NCBI GenBank assembly: GCA_012839895.1 | Contig: DUML01000081.1 | Location: 1 to 47,138, forward strand | Length of the DNA stretch: 47,138 nucleotides | Origin: Peptococcaceae bacterium | GTDB taxonomy: Bacteria > Bacillota > Desulfitobacteriia > Desulfitobacteriales > Syntrophobotulaceae | Direction of reading: 5' to 3' | Part shown: positions 33,998 through 41,813 of the stretch, piece after piece | How the letters are laid out: every line of letters begins with the position of its first letter | Numbering within the stretch: the stretch's first letter is position 1 | Notes under the pieces: generated by a model | Database searches by the model: none | What the model was told of the DNA's origin: nothing | The model's input: only the letters and a program-made list of their open reading frames with translations | Translations under genes and position numbers: made by a program

Positions 33998-36049
33998 TCA
34001 CAACTGAACCCATAAAGATATTTCCCGAATAAGAAGTTCAGCATAAGCCTCAGCCCCTGTCGGGTTCAAATGGACGCCATCCTTGTAAAAATATTCATTA
34101 TGGCCCTTGCTGGCCGTAAACCAGTCTACAAGTTTAGTTCGCGGGTAAGTTTTTGCGACTTCAGCCAAGGTTTGATTGACTACATCCTGCCAGGGCCTTG
34201 GAACCCGCGAATTTAAGAGCACAATCTGTTCCACCCCTTGCAAAGAATCCAAAGTCTTGGTTAATTGTTCCGCCGTAAAAGAGCCATTTGTCCCTAATCC
34301 TATTATTACAATTTTTCCCACTTTACCTTGCGCTTGAAGTTCCGTAATTACGTCAATAGCCTCATACATCTGCCTGCCTACTTTGGCATCGATTACAATA
34401 CCCGGGAGGCGCTCTTCCAGAATAGGCTTGAGGTTCAACATCACGGAATCACCAATGAGTGTAAGCCCTTGACCTGTATATTCTTTTTTTTCAGCCACCG
34501 AGTCCTCTTGGTTAGGCTCGGGATTGGTCGCAGGAGGCCCCTCAGGGTTCTCCTGAGGTATCTCCGGCTTAGTCTGCGTGGGCATCTCCGGCTTCGCCTC
34601 CGGAGACATTTCAGGCTTAGCGCCCGAAGATATATCCGGCTTAGCTTCAGGATTATTTTCACTAATTACCTCAGGACTACTCCTATCTTGCATTTTATCT
34701 TGCCCTGACTGAGGAATTTGCCCAATAGCCCCAACCTCACCCACCTGTTCTTGGGCAGGCAAAGAACCAGTATCTTGATAAAGCTGCATGCTCCCATAAA
34801 CAGTCAAACAAAATACCGATAAGACCATGCTAATACTAACCAGGGCAATCTTGCCTGTAACGACCAAAGATTTCCAACGCCATCCAGGTTCCAACTGCTT
34901 TTGTCCAGATATCTTCCACCTGCCGCGCCGGATAGGCTCTTCAATGAAGTAAAAAGACAAAGCTGCTAAGGCTACGCTGATTGCAATTTGCGCCAAAGAG
35001 CGTAGAATGTCCGTCCCCCCTGTATTGACAACCGGATTGGTAAGGACAATAACCGGATAATGCCATAAGTAAATACCATAAGAACAAGCTCCTAACCAAC
35101 GTAAAGGCTGAAGAGCGAAAACCTTACCGAGGCGGCTTGCCGGATGAGCAAGCACGGCCACAACCACTGCCGCTGCTATAGAGAAGAGCAGGAGGCCGCC
35201 TTGATACAAAAAAGTCTGATACTCATTAGTTTTGACCATCATTATCAGTATAATAAGTAACCCGGCGCCCCCGGCCAAATCCAGAGTTAAACGTTTAGTG
35301 CCGGACAAGGCTGCAGACAGCCTGTTACTTGGCCAAACTAAAGCCAATACAGCACCGATGAGCAGGGCAAAAGCACGGGTATCTGTTCCGTAATAAATCC
35401 GGCTGGGATCAAGGCCTGGGACATAAAGCAAAGCCATGACCAAAGCGGAAATTAAAGCTATGGCAACTGTTCCTCCTACTAATAAACTCCGTCGCGGCAG
35501 ATACCGTAATCCTAAACCCAAAAGCAGCGGCCAGAAAAGATAAAACTGTCCTTCCACCGCCAGCGACCATAAATGTCCTAGAGGGGATAAAGGGCCGAAA
35601 CTTTCAAAATAGGAAACCTGATGGAATATCTGGCGCCAGTTACTGCTATAAAAGAGTGCGGCCAATGCCTCCCACCCCAGGGACGGCAGGCGGTCAGGCG
35701 CCCAAAAAGCCGCCCAGGCCAACACGCCACCGAGCATCACGAACAAAGCAGGCAGCAACCGGCGTGCCCGCCGCAGCCAAAAATCCTTAAAATTAATACT
35801 TCCGGTACTTTCCCATTGCCTGAGGAGAATCGAGGTAATCAGATACCCAGACAGCACAAAGAACACGCACACTCCCAAAAGCCCTCCTGGAGCCCAAGCC
35901 AAATCCAAATGGTAAGCGATAACAGCCAGGACCGCTAAAGCTCTTAGCCCGTCTAAACCGGGCATATAACTTAGGGAATCCGGTTTAGAGCCTTTCACTT
36001 TTGGAACTTGCTCCTTAAGAGGGATTTGGCTGATTATTCTGCAGTTCAT
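33998..36049 (-). CDS. OatA-like membrane acyltransferase with SGNH domain
   Basis: A 683-residue two-part enzyme. The N-terminal acyltransferase-3 domain (about residues 25-420) starts with PGLDGLRALAVLAVIAYH and has about eleven hydrophobic helices; its histidine (YHLD) and the SGYLIT motif are the catalytic features of the family. A Pro/Glu/Lys linker with repeated AKPE units (about 440-510) leads to an extracellular SGNH esterase domain with block I GDSVM, block III GLGTNG and block V DGVHLNPTG. This layout is that of OatA peptidoglycan O-acetyltransferases. Substrate is inferred; other wall polymers are possible. The start follows GGAGAG. Confidence 0.88.
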   Translation of the reverse strand: MNCRIISQIPLKEQVPKVKGSKPDSLSYMPGLDGLRALAVLAVIAYHLDLAWAPGGLLGVCVFFVLSGYLITSILLRQWESTGSINFKDFWLRRARRLLPALFVMLGGVLAWAAFWAPDRLPSLGWEALAALFYSSNWRQIFHQVSYFESFGPLSPLGHLWSLAVEGQFYLFWPLLLGLGLRYLPRRSLLVGGTVAIALISALVMALLYVPGLDPSRIYYGTDTRAFALLIGAVLALVWPSNRLSAALSGTKRLTLDLAGGAGLLIILIMMVKTNEYQTFLYQGGLLLFSIAAAVVVAVLAHPASRLGKVFALQPLRWLGACSYGIYLWHYPVIVLTNPVVNTGGTDILRSLAQIAISVALAALSFYFIEEPIRRGRWKISGQKQLEPGWRWKSLVVTGKIALVSISMVLSVFCLTVYGSMQLYQDTGSLPAQEQVGEVGAIGQIPQSGQDKMQDRSSPEVISENNPEAKPDISSGAKPEMSPEAKPEMPTQTKPEIPQENPEGPPATNPEPNQEDSVAEKKEYTGQGLTLIGDSVMLNLKPILEERLPGIVIDAKVGRQMYEAIDVITELQAQGKVGKIVIIGLGTNGSFTAEQLTKTLDSLQGVEQIVLLNSRVPRPWQDVVNQTLAEVAKTYPRTKLVDWFTASKGHNEYFYKDGVHLNPTGAEAYAELLIREISLWVQL

Positions 36050-36413
36050 CTCATTTCACTCTCCATGCTGTCAGGTTTCTCTATGTTGGCAGGTTTCTCA
36101 ATGTTGATATGTTTAAAGTTCTTTATTCATCGACATATTCCTCTTCTTTAACATATCAAGTTTCGGCATATATTACTTTACGAAAAGTTTAATTTTCTTC
36201 ACTAATAGTTATTTAATTCGTTCTTTTTTTCACTATAATTATTATACTGTTTCTTCCCTTAAAATAGCATTGCAATAATTCGGTAAAAAAATAAATATCC
36301 CTGATAGCTAAGATTACAAAGACCACGGTCACCCAAATAGAAATAATGGACAGCCAAATGAATTAATCTTAACTACGGGATAAGCTTAAAACAGAGAATT
36401 AAAACTCAGGAGC
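36050..36413. other. Spacer with short tandem repeat, upstream of acyltransferase gene
   Basis: A 360-bp AT-rich spacer. Two imperfect 18-bp units (36069-36086 and 36087-36104, core CAGGTTTCTC) lie just before the acyltransferase start. A TATAAT hexamer near 36250 on the minus strand could be its -10, without a good -35. No gene is seen. Confidence 0.5.
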
Positions 36414-37163
36414 TTACGCCAAGGAAAGCAGCTTAATAATTTGCCGTTTATAATTTAAGAATGCATCAGACACCAAGAAATCGTCTCCTCTCGGCCGGGG
36501 CGGCTCAATGATAAGCTCACTGGCGATGACCCCCGGCGGCCCGGTCATGATGTAGATCCTGTCCGAGAGCAAAATAGCCTCATCAATATCGTGGGTAATA
36601 AACAAAGCCGCCATGTTAATGCGCTCCATCAAAGCCAGGTACCACCGGTGCATGGCCCGTTTAGTGATAGCGTCAAGGGCGGAAAAAGGCTCATCAAATA
36701 AAGCCACATCCCGGGAAAAAAGGTACGTCCTAAGGAGTGCGGCCCGCTGGCGCATCCCTCCTGAGAGCTGAGTCGGATACTTATCTTCTGTGCCGGCAAT
36801 GCCAAAGTCCTCAAAATACTTTAAAGCTTCTGTCCTGGCCTTACTCTTTTTCATTCCTCGAATAAAAAGGGGTAAAGCTACATTATCCAAAACTTTTAAG
36901 TGAGGCTGGAGAAGATCCTTCTGCTGCATATAGCTGACTTTTCCTGCTTGCCCGGTTATATCCCGACCGTCCAGGAAGACTTGCCCGGCTTCTGGGGCAG
37001 TAACCCCGGCAATGACATTGAAAAGAGTACTTTTGCCGATGCCGCTTACCCCAAGCAAACTGACCAGCTCGTTTTCTCTTAAATAAATATTTATATCTTT
37101 GATAATTAACTCCCCGGCGTAATTTTTACATATATTATGGGTCTCAAGCCTAACTTTCTTCAT
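36414..37163 (-). CDS. thiZ: Thiamine-precursor ABC transporter ATP-binding protein (ThiZ-like)
   Basis: A 249-residue ABC ATPase. Walker A is GVSGIGKST, the signature LSGGMRQRAALLR, Walker B VALFDEPFSALD, and the switch histidine is in FITHDIDEAILL; this form groups it with the SsuB/TauB/ThiZ importers of nitrate-taurine-HMP type. It is the last gene of a TPP-riboswitch-controlled operon and energises the ThiX permease. The gene name rests on operon context more than on its own sequence. Confidence 0.88.
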   Translation of the reverse strand: MKKVRLETHNICKNYAGELIIKDINIYLRENELVSLLGVSGIGKSTLFNVIAGVTAPEAGQVFLDGRDITGQAGKVSYMQQKDLLQPHLKVLDNVALPLFIRGMKKSKARTEALKYFEDFGIAGTEDKYPTQLSGGMRQRAALLRTYLFSRDVALFDEPFSALDAITKRAMHRWYLALMERINMAALFITHDIDEAILLSDRIYIMTGPPGVIASELIIEPPRPRGDDFLVSDAFLNYKRQIIKLLSLA

Positions 37164-37179
37164 CTTTTATTCCTTACAA

Positions 37180-37230
37180 ATAATTTTTGCGAAGCAAAGG
37201 ATTTTCTCCTTTAGGATGACACTTAATTTA
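37180..37230. repeat. Possible dispersed intergenic repeat copy
   Basis: Between thiY and thiZ the sequence CTCCTTTAGGATGACA matches CTCCTTCAGGATGACA at 18079-18094 in 15 of 16 bases, and the flanking GCGAAGC word recalls the left edge of the window. It may be a copy of an intergenic repeat family; only a genome search can tell. Confidence 0.4.
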
Positions 37231-37256
37231 TTCCTTGAATAACACCTAATTGGCTT

Positions 37257-38258
37257 TTACTCTGGCAGATACTTGTTGGTAAATCCTGTTCCCGGCTCCA
37301 ACTTCTTAGATATGAGCTCGTTTTCATACATCCAGGCGTAGAAATTATCCCAACGCCCGGGATCTATATAACCCCACCGCTCAACTTCAGCCTTATACTG
37401 GCCGGCTAGATATTTTTGGCTGGCTATAGCAATCTCCAAATCTACTTCCGGAGCATACTTGACTAAAATCTCGGCAGCCTTTTCCGGATTCTCAATAGCG
37501 TATTCATAGCCTCTGGCTACTGCAGAAAGAAATTTCTTAGCCGTCTCTTCATTCTTTTCAAGGTAAGCGGGGCTGGCAGCAATTACCGGTGTATAAAAGT
37601 CCAAAACAGGGTCGATGTCCTTAAAAGCGAAAAAGTTAGTATCCAAGCCTTTAACTTCAGCAGCAATGCCATCCCAGCCGTAATAAATCCAAACGGTATC
37701 CACATCGGTTTGCAAAGCGGAAATAACATCGGTCACGGTGTTAGGCACCATTTTCACCTTGCTGTAATCCCCGCCGTCTTTGGTAATGACCTGTTTTAAA
37801 ATGGCCTTTTCGATAGGGGTATCCCAGGAAGCGTAAATTTTATTCTCCATATCCTTAGGCCCTAAGATTCCCTTTTCTTTTAGAGAAATAATACCCGAAG
37901 TATTATGCTGCAAAATAGTACCTACCGCTGTAACATTCAACGGATTGTTAGAAGTGAGGGCTGCTGCAATTTCCTCCTGGAAGCTCACACAAAACTCCGC
38001 TTTGCCTGCCGCTACCAGGGGTAAAGCTCCACCTTCCGGCGGCTGGATAATCTCTACTTCCAAGCCGGCTTCTGCAAAATAGCCTTGATCCTTCGCTACA
38101 TATAGTCCTGTATGGTTGGTATTAGGTGTCCAGTCTAAAACAAAAGAAATCTTTACCTTTTCCTCACTGTTCGGTATACTTTCCTGAGGCTGCGCCCCAC
38201 AACCGGCCAGGCTGAAAAGAAGTAATAATGCAACCATAAAAACAAAAATCTTTTTCAT
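37257..38258 (-). CDS. thiY: Thiamine-precursor (HMP) binding lipoprotein (ThiY-like)
   Basis: A 333-residue NMT1/THI5-like solute-binding lipoprotein. The lipobox is LAGC at about residues 17-20, the start of the mature fold is ISFVLDWTPNTNHTGLYVAKDQGYF, typical of hydroxymethylpyrimidine-precursor binding proteins, and IIQPPEGGALPLVAAGKAEF follows. The TPP riboswitch upstream supports a thiamine-pyrimidine ligand, such as formylaminopyrimidine or HMP. It feeds the ThiX/ThiZ importer. Confidence 0.88.
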   Translation of the reverse strand: MKKIFVFMVALLLLFSLAGCGAQPQESIPNSEEKVKISFVLDWTPNTNHTGLYVAKDQGYFAEAGLEVEIIQPPEGGALPLVAAGKAEFCVSFQEEIAAALTSNNPLNVTAVGTILQHNTSGIISLKEKGILGPKDMENKIYASWDTPIEKAILKQVITKDGGDYSKVKMVPNTVTDVISALQTDVDTVWIYYGWDGIAAEVKGLDTNFFAFKDIDPVLDFYTPVIAASPAYLEKNEETAKKFLSAVARGYEYAIENPEKAAEILVKYAPEVDLEIAIASQKYLAGQYKAEVERWGYIDPGRWDNFYAWMYENELISKKLEPGTGFTNKYLPE

Positions 38259-38323
38259 AAACCACTTAACCCCTTTTGCTTCTTAATTTTCTCTTGTTAT
38301 TTGATTTTTAGCTCTCTCATTAT

Positions 38324-39109
38324 TTAATTCTCCTGCCACTCTTCTTCCCGGGTTGTGAAAACCCAAGGCATGGCCCTCTTTTCCAAAAGTTCTACTCCTT
38401 TCATCAGGAACAAACTCAAGAAAGCTATAAGGAAAATAACAGCAAACATCTTATCAAAAGCATAAGATTTGCGCACCCGGGTCATATAAACCCCCAACCC
38501 GCTGTTGCCACCCAGCCATTCGGCAATAACAGCACCGACAATGGCATAAGAAACAGATATGCGTAAACCCGAGAAAAAGCCCGGCAAAGCGTTAGGGAGC
38601 TTAATATAGCGGTAGATTTGCCACTTCTTGGCGCCCATGGCCCGCATTAAATTTATGGCATCAAGATCGGAGCCTTTAAACCCTCCTAAAAGGGAAATAG
38701 TCATAGGGAAAAAACAAGTTAAAACCACAAGGGCGATCTTGGGAGCCATATCGTACCCAAGCCACAGGACCAACAAAGGAGCAATGGCAACGGTCGGTAT
38801 AGTCTGGCTGATAACTAAAAGAGGATGCAAAGCCTTATATAAGCCTTCAAAACGATCCATCAAAAGGGCGATGACAAAAGCCAAAATTATACTTAAGCCC
38901 AAACCTGTAAAGGCTTCCGTTAAAGTTACCCTCGCATGGCGCATCAGCTCCGAAAAGGAATCAATGAAGGCTCGCAGCACATCCAGCGGCGAAGGCAACA
39001 TAAAGCCGGGCACCAAGCCGGTTGCAGTCGCTAAATACCAAGCAACAAACAAGGTGGCTAATAATAATGCCGGATAAATATTATTGCTGATGTTTGCTGA
39101 CTTTTTCAT
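38324..39109 (-). CDS. thiX: Thiamine-precursor ABC transporter permease (ThiX-like)
   Basis: A 261-residue permease with about six helices. The EAA loop is in AINLMRAMGAKKWQIYRYIKLPNALPGFFSGLRIS, and VGAVIAEWLGGNSGLG follows, as in the SsuC/TauC/ThiX group. The start at 39109 is preferred because an upstream in-frame ATG adds a polar extension and would further overlap the preceding gene. Even so, it overlaps the preceding gene by 29 bp and no strong Shine-Dalgarno is seen, so translation is probably coupled. Confidence 0.88.
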   Translation of the reverse strand: MKKSANISNNIYPALLLATLFVAWYLATATGLVPGFMLPSPLDVLRAFIDSFSELMRHARVTLTEAFTGLGLSIILAFVIALLMDRFEGLYKALHPLLVISQTIPTVAIAPLLVLWLGYDMAPKIALVVLTCFFPMTISLLGGFKGSDLDAINLMRAMGAKKWQIYRYIKLPNALPGFFSGLRISVSYAIVGAVIAEWLGGNSGLGVYMTRVRKSYAFDKMFAVIFLIAFLSLFLMKGVELLEKRAMPWVFTTREEEWQEN

Positions 39110-39377
39110 CGATAGTCCAAATCCCGCCGCCCGGAACATAATTAATCTTGACATAAGACATGACACTTGGCGCCCCCTGTTTGATACAGATCAACTGGCA
39201 GCGCTTGACAATCTCCATAAGCTCCTCGAATTCTCCCTCAATCGTTGTTTCGAAAGGCCCAACAAAGACTTTTAAACCGGTTGACTTAAGATAAGCAATA
39301 ACCTCGTCCACTATCCTTAGGACTTCCTGGTCCTCAACTTTAGGCAACACCTGAATAGCTACACTGGCATTAACCAT
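39081..39377 (-). CDS. MTH1187/YkoF-type thiamine-binding protein
   Basis: A 98-residue protein of the PF01910 family of small ferredoxin-like-fold proteins that bind thiamine or its precursors in the cytoplasm. Matching segments are VNASVAIQVLP, the TTIEGEFEELMEIV stretch and a VKINYVPGG near the C terminus. First gene after the TPP riboswitch; role in the import system is inferred from the family and its position. Confidence 0.85.
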   Translation of the reverse strand: MVNASVAIQVLPKVEDQEVLRIVDEVIAYLKSTGLKVFVGPFETTIEGEFEELMEIVKRCQLICIKQGAPSVMSYVKINYVPGGGIWTIDEKVSKHQQ

Positions 39378-39411
39378 TGGACTTAATTTCTTCCCTTCTT
39401 TTTATTTTTGT

Positions 39412-39445
39412 AAAAAAAACCTTCTGCCGGGTAAAGAGCAGAAGG
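39412..39445 (-). terminator. Riboswitch-controlled terminator
   Basis: On the minus strand an 8-bp stem (CCTTCTGC with GCAGAAGG, arms at 39438-39445 and 39420-39427) is followed by a run of eight T at 39412-39419. It lies between the TPP aptamer and the first gene, so it is the expression platform: TPP binding should favour it and stop transcription. Confidence 0.9.
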
Positions 39446-39472
39446 CTTCATCCTAATAGTATTGCAAATATA

Positions 39473-39552
39473 ATCCCTCCGCTAGCATTACCTAGATCAG
39501 GTTATAGGGTCGGAAAACACATTTCCCTCTCAGCCGTTTCCACAGCTCCCCT
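39473..39552 (-). promoter_or_regulatory. TPP riboswitch (THI element)
   Basis: Read on the minus strand the element contains GGGGAGCT, GGCTGAGAGG and ACCTGATCTAGGTAATGC followed by GCGGAGGGA, which are the conserved thi-box sequences in order. It binds thiamine pyrophosphate and controls the MTH1187-ThiXYZ operon through the terminator just downstream. Confidence 0.96.
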
Positions 39553-39561
39553 TTTTAGTAA

Positions 39562-39590
39562 ATATTAGCACTCCCTGAAGCAAGTGTCAA
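39562..39590 (-). promoter_or_regulatory. Promoter of the thiamine-transport operon
   Basis: TTGACA (39585-39590) and TAATAT (39562-39567) on the minus strand are separated by exactly 17 bases. The predicted start near 39555 lies just before the aptamer 5' end. Confidence 0.75.
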
Positions 39591-39599
39591 TTTATTTAT

Positions 39600-39838
39600 A
39601 AATAGCTATTTCAGTGTCAAATTTTGCTAAAAATTTATACAATTAATTAAGACTATAATTATCTAAAATGATGTTGTAAGAAGATCAAAAAATTAGTATA
39701 ATTCGATAAAACTTAACTATTTATGTTATTATCACGTCATATTGATTATTCATTAGTTAAAAGTATTTTTAATAACTCTTTTTCTAAAATTCAACCGGTT
39801 TATTTTTAATATTTATAAACAAAGAAGGTTGATTAAAG
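39600..39838. other. Spacer upstream of pilin-like gene
   Basis: An AT-rich region between divergent transcription units. A TATAAT hexamer near 39697 (plus) could be the -10 of the pilin gene, without a clear -35. Signals of c-di-GMP riboswitches were looked for and not seen. Confidence 0.4.
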
Positions 39839-41068
39839 ATGAAAAAAGAGAAAAATACCGGGTTTACTCTAATTGAATTAATGATTGTAATTGCCGTCAT
39901 TGGCATTCTGTCTATGGTGCTAGTACCCAAAGTTTTGGCAATAAAAACCCAGGCTAAAGAGGCCGGTTTGGACACTAATGTCCGAATGATCCAAGCCTAT
40001 GCCGAAAGCAAAATTGATCTTTGGTCTTTGAAAAAAATCCCGGTATCAGATATTCAAAATTCCATAGCTCAAGCCTTTGGCACTGGAAAAGAGCTCACAA
40101 ATCCAATAACCATGCAGACTACCCCGGCTCCGGCAGTAGGAGCCGACCTTGAGAACTTTCCCCAGCCCTCTGTTTATGTTGCTGGGACTTATGACGGTCT
40201 GGATATTGGCAATGAAGATAACCGACAATACCTTATTGGAACAATCGTTGTTGCGGTGAAAGGCACAACCAATGAAGCTACTGCTTCTGTTCAGAGCATT
40301 CATATTTATGCACATAATCATAACGGTGTAGTGATAAGCGAAACCATTGTTTCCGCCGGTGGAAGCGCAACTTCCGGAACTCCCGGAACTCCGGGAAGTG
40401 TGACCGGTATAAGCTTGAATAAAACTAACCTAATTTTATCTGTTGGTGCCAGTGAATTATTAATAGCAACCATAACCCCTGCCGACGCAATAAACCGCAA
40501 TGTAATCTGGAGTAGTGATAATCCGGGAGTAGCCAGTGTGACTTCCAATGGCCTTGTGACCGGAATTAGCGAAGGTACGGCCACAATTACGGCAGAAACT
40601 GAAAATGGCGGTTATCAAGCCTTTTGTACCGTAAGGGTTAATCCTGACTATCCGTTATGGGATCCAAGTAAAGATTATCCGCTTGGTTCTTATGTTCTTT
40701 ATGATGGTCGTGTTTTTCAGAACTGGTATTATGCAAACACCGGGATAAGACCAACAGAGATTGATCCTTATGGGAATGGTGCCTACAATCCCTGGAAGGA
40801 AATAACGAACGAGTGGAGGCCCTACAACAGGTATTGGGGAGGGGAAATAGTCTGGCATAACGGCAAACAGTATAAAGCAAAAAATGATTGTTATAATGAA
40901 GAACCAGGAGTATCTGCTAGCTGGCAAGAAATAACCAACGAATGGCGACCAAACAACACGTATGTTTATGGAGATATAGTCTGGCACAACGGTAAACAGT
41001 ACAGAGCAAAGTATTGGAATCAAAATGAAGAGCCAGGAAATTCTCCAGCATGGGAACTTATAGAATAA
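39839..41068 (+). CDS. Type IV pilin-like protein with Big2 and carbohydrate-binding modules
   Basis: A 409-residue protein with a class III prepilin signal: Gly8-Phe9 cleavage site, Glu13 at +5, and the hydrophobic helix TLIELMIVIAVIGIL. Residues about 9-170 are the pilin part. A Ser/Gly/Thr/Pro linker (about 172-186) leads to a Big2 immunoglobulin-like domain (187-268, SLNKTNLILSVGASELL to CTVRV). Three related modules follow at about 273-323, 326-366 and 370-409, each ending in a W-x-E-I/L motif with conserved WHNGKQY; they resemble CBM5/12 chitin-binding modules. It is the first of the plus-strand genes in this part and has no pilus genes beside it. Product is probably exported and polysaccharide-binding. 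Confidence 0.82.
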   Translation: MKKEKNTGFTLIELMIVIAVIGILSMVLVPKVLAIKTQAKEAGLDTNVRMIQAYAESKIDLWSLKKIPVSDIQNSIAQAFGTGKELTNPITMQTTPAPAVGADLENFPQPSVYVAGTYDGLDIGNEDNRQYLIGTIVVAVKGTTNEATASVQSIHIYAHNHNGVVISETIVSAGGSATSGTPGTPGSVTGISLNKTNLILSVGASELLIATITPADAINRNVIWSSDNPGVASVTSNGLVTGISEGTATITAETENGGYQAFCTVRVNPDYPLWDPSKDYPLGSYVLYDGRVFQNWYYANTGIRPTEIDPYGNGAYNPWKEITNEWRPYNRYWGGEIVWHNGKQYKAKNDCYNEEPGVSASWQEITNEWRPNNTYVYGDIVWHNGKQYRAKYWNQNEEPGNSPAWELIE

Positions 41069-41151
41069 CTAGCTATGTTTCTTGCCGCAGATATCGTAGT
41101 AGCTTTAATAATTTTTTACCTTACTTTTACTCTGCCAAAAATGTGTTAAGA

Positions 41152-41190
41152 ATGGCCGTTATCCCATAATACTGATGGGATAACGGCCAT
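41152..41190 (+). terminator. Long perfect hairpin downstream of pilin-like gene
   Basis: A 16-bp perfect stem (41152-41167 with 41175-41190, arm starting ATGGCCGTTATCCC) with a 7-base loop, about 85 bases after the stop. No T-run follows. It may be an mRNA-stabilising or factor-dependent terminator, or a small palindromic repeat. Confidence 0.6.
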
Positions 41191-41211
41191 CCTTGATTAT
41201 AAGATACCATA

Positions 41212-41280
41212 TTCTTATCTTTCTTTAAAACCAGTTCTTATCTTACTTTTAAAACCAGTTCTTATATTACTTATAGACCA
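41212..41280. repeat. Three tandem 23-24-bp repeats
   Basis: Units at 41212-41234, 41235-41258 and 41259-41280 share TTCTTAT and an AAAACCAG end; the third is more divergent. They lie between the pilin hairpin and the sigma remnant and have no spacers, so this is not a CRISPR. Confidence 0.65.
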
Positions 41281-41294
41281 AACCTTAGTACTAT

Positions 41295-41734
41295 TTACTC
41301 TTGCCCTGCCGGCGCCATTCTTCCGGGGACAGCAAGCAGCCCAGATCTTTCCAATGGCCCGCCGCAGGTGTAGTTGAAGCCATTGTCCTGCTGATCGAGA
41401 GGCAAATTTTTTATTGCCTGTTCCAATTCCAGCTTTAGGGTAACGACATCTTCCACAGGCAGTTTGCTTCCGCCCGGCAAATCCCCTATTATCCCCGGCA
41501 CTTCCCTGTTTTTAAACCGCAATAAAAGGTAAATCTCATTAGTTAAGATCCGCCGCCACCAACCGACAAAGGCACTGTCATCTTTTTGCCCGCCAGGTTG
41601 TTAAAAACCTTGAGCATACTGTTTTGCACGGCATCCTGAGCCAGATCCCTGTCTCGCAAAAGATAAACGGCATGTTTCCAAGCTTGAGGGTATATATTTA
41701 TGTAAACAATTATCAACCCGCCTTGATGTGTCAA
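41295..41734 (-). pseudogene. Frameshifted ECF sigma factor remnant
   Basis: Region 2 is found in one frame (VYLLRDRDLAQDAVQNSMLK, from 41734 down) and the continuation in another. Near 41581, at an AAAAAG run, the original frame runs to a stop after VGGGGS, while the shifted frame reads DDSAFVGWWRRILTNEIYLL and then RFKNREVPG with a region 4 start LEQAIKNLPLDQQ. The region 4 helix-turn-helix is then lost; another frame reads HWKDLGCLLSPEEWRRQGK at the end, a second lesion or fusion. It is a decayed sigma factor gene, without a partner anti-sigma gene. Confidence 0.72.
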
Positions 41735-41813
41735 TCTCTACAATCTATATTTAGCATCTTCCTTCCGCCTGAATATATTGTAGCAGCAAGCTGAACCAAG
41801 GCGGTGATTACAA

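Noticed and set aside
34328-34708. Arginine-rich plus-strand frame of 126 codons
   Set aside because: It is the antisense reading of the Pro/Glu/Lys linker repeats of the acyltransferase gene.
39600-39838. c-di-GMP riboswitch before the pilin-like gene
   Set aside because: The conserved GEMM core words were not found.
41212-41280. Possible CRISPR
   Set aside because: Three adjacent, unequal repeats with no spacers and no cas gene in the window.
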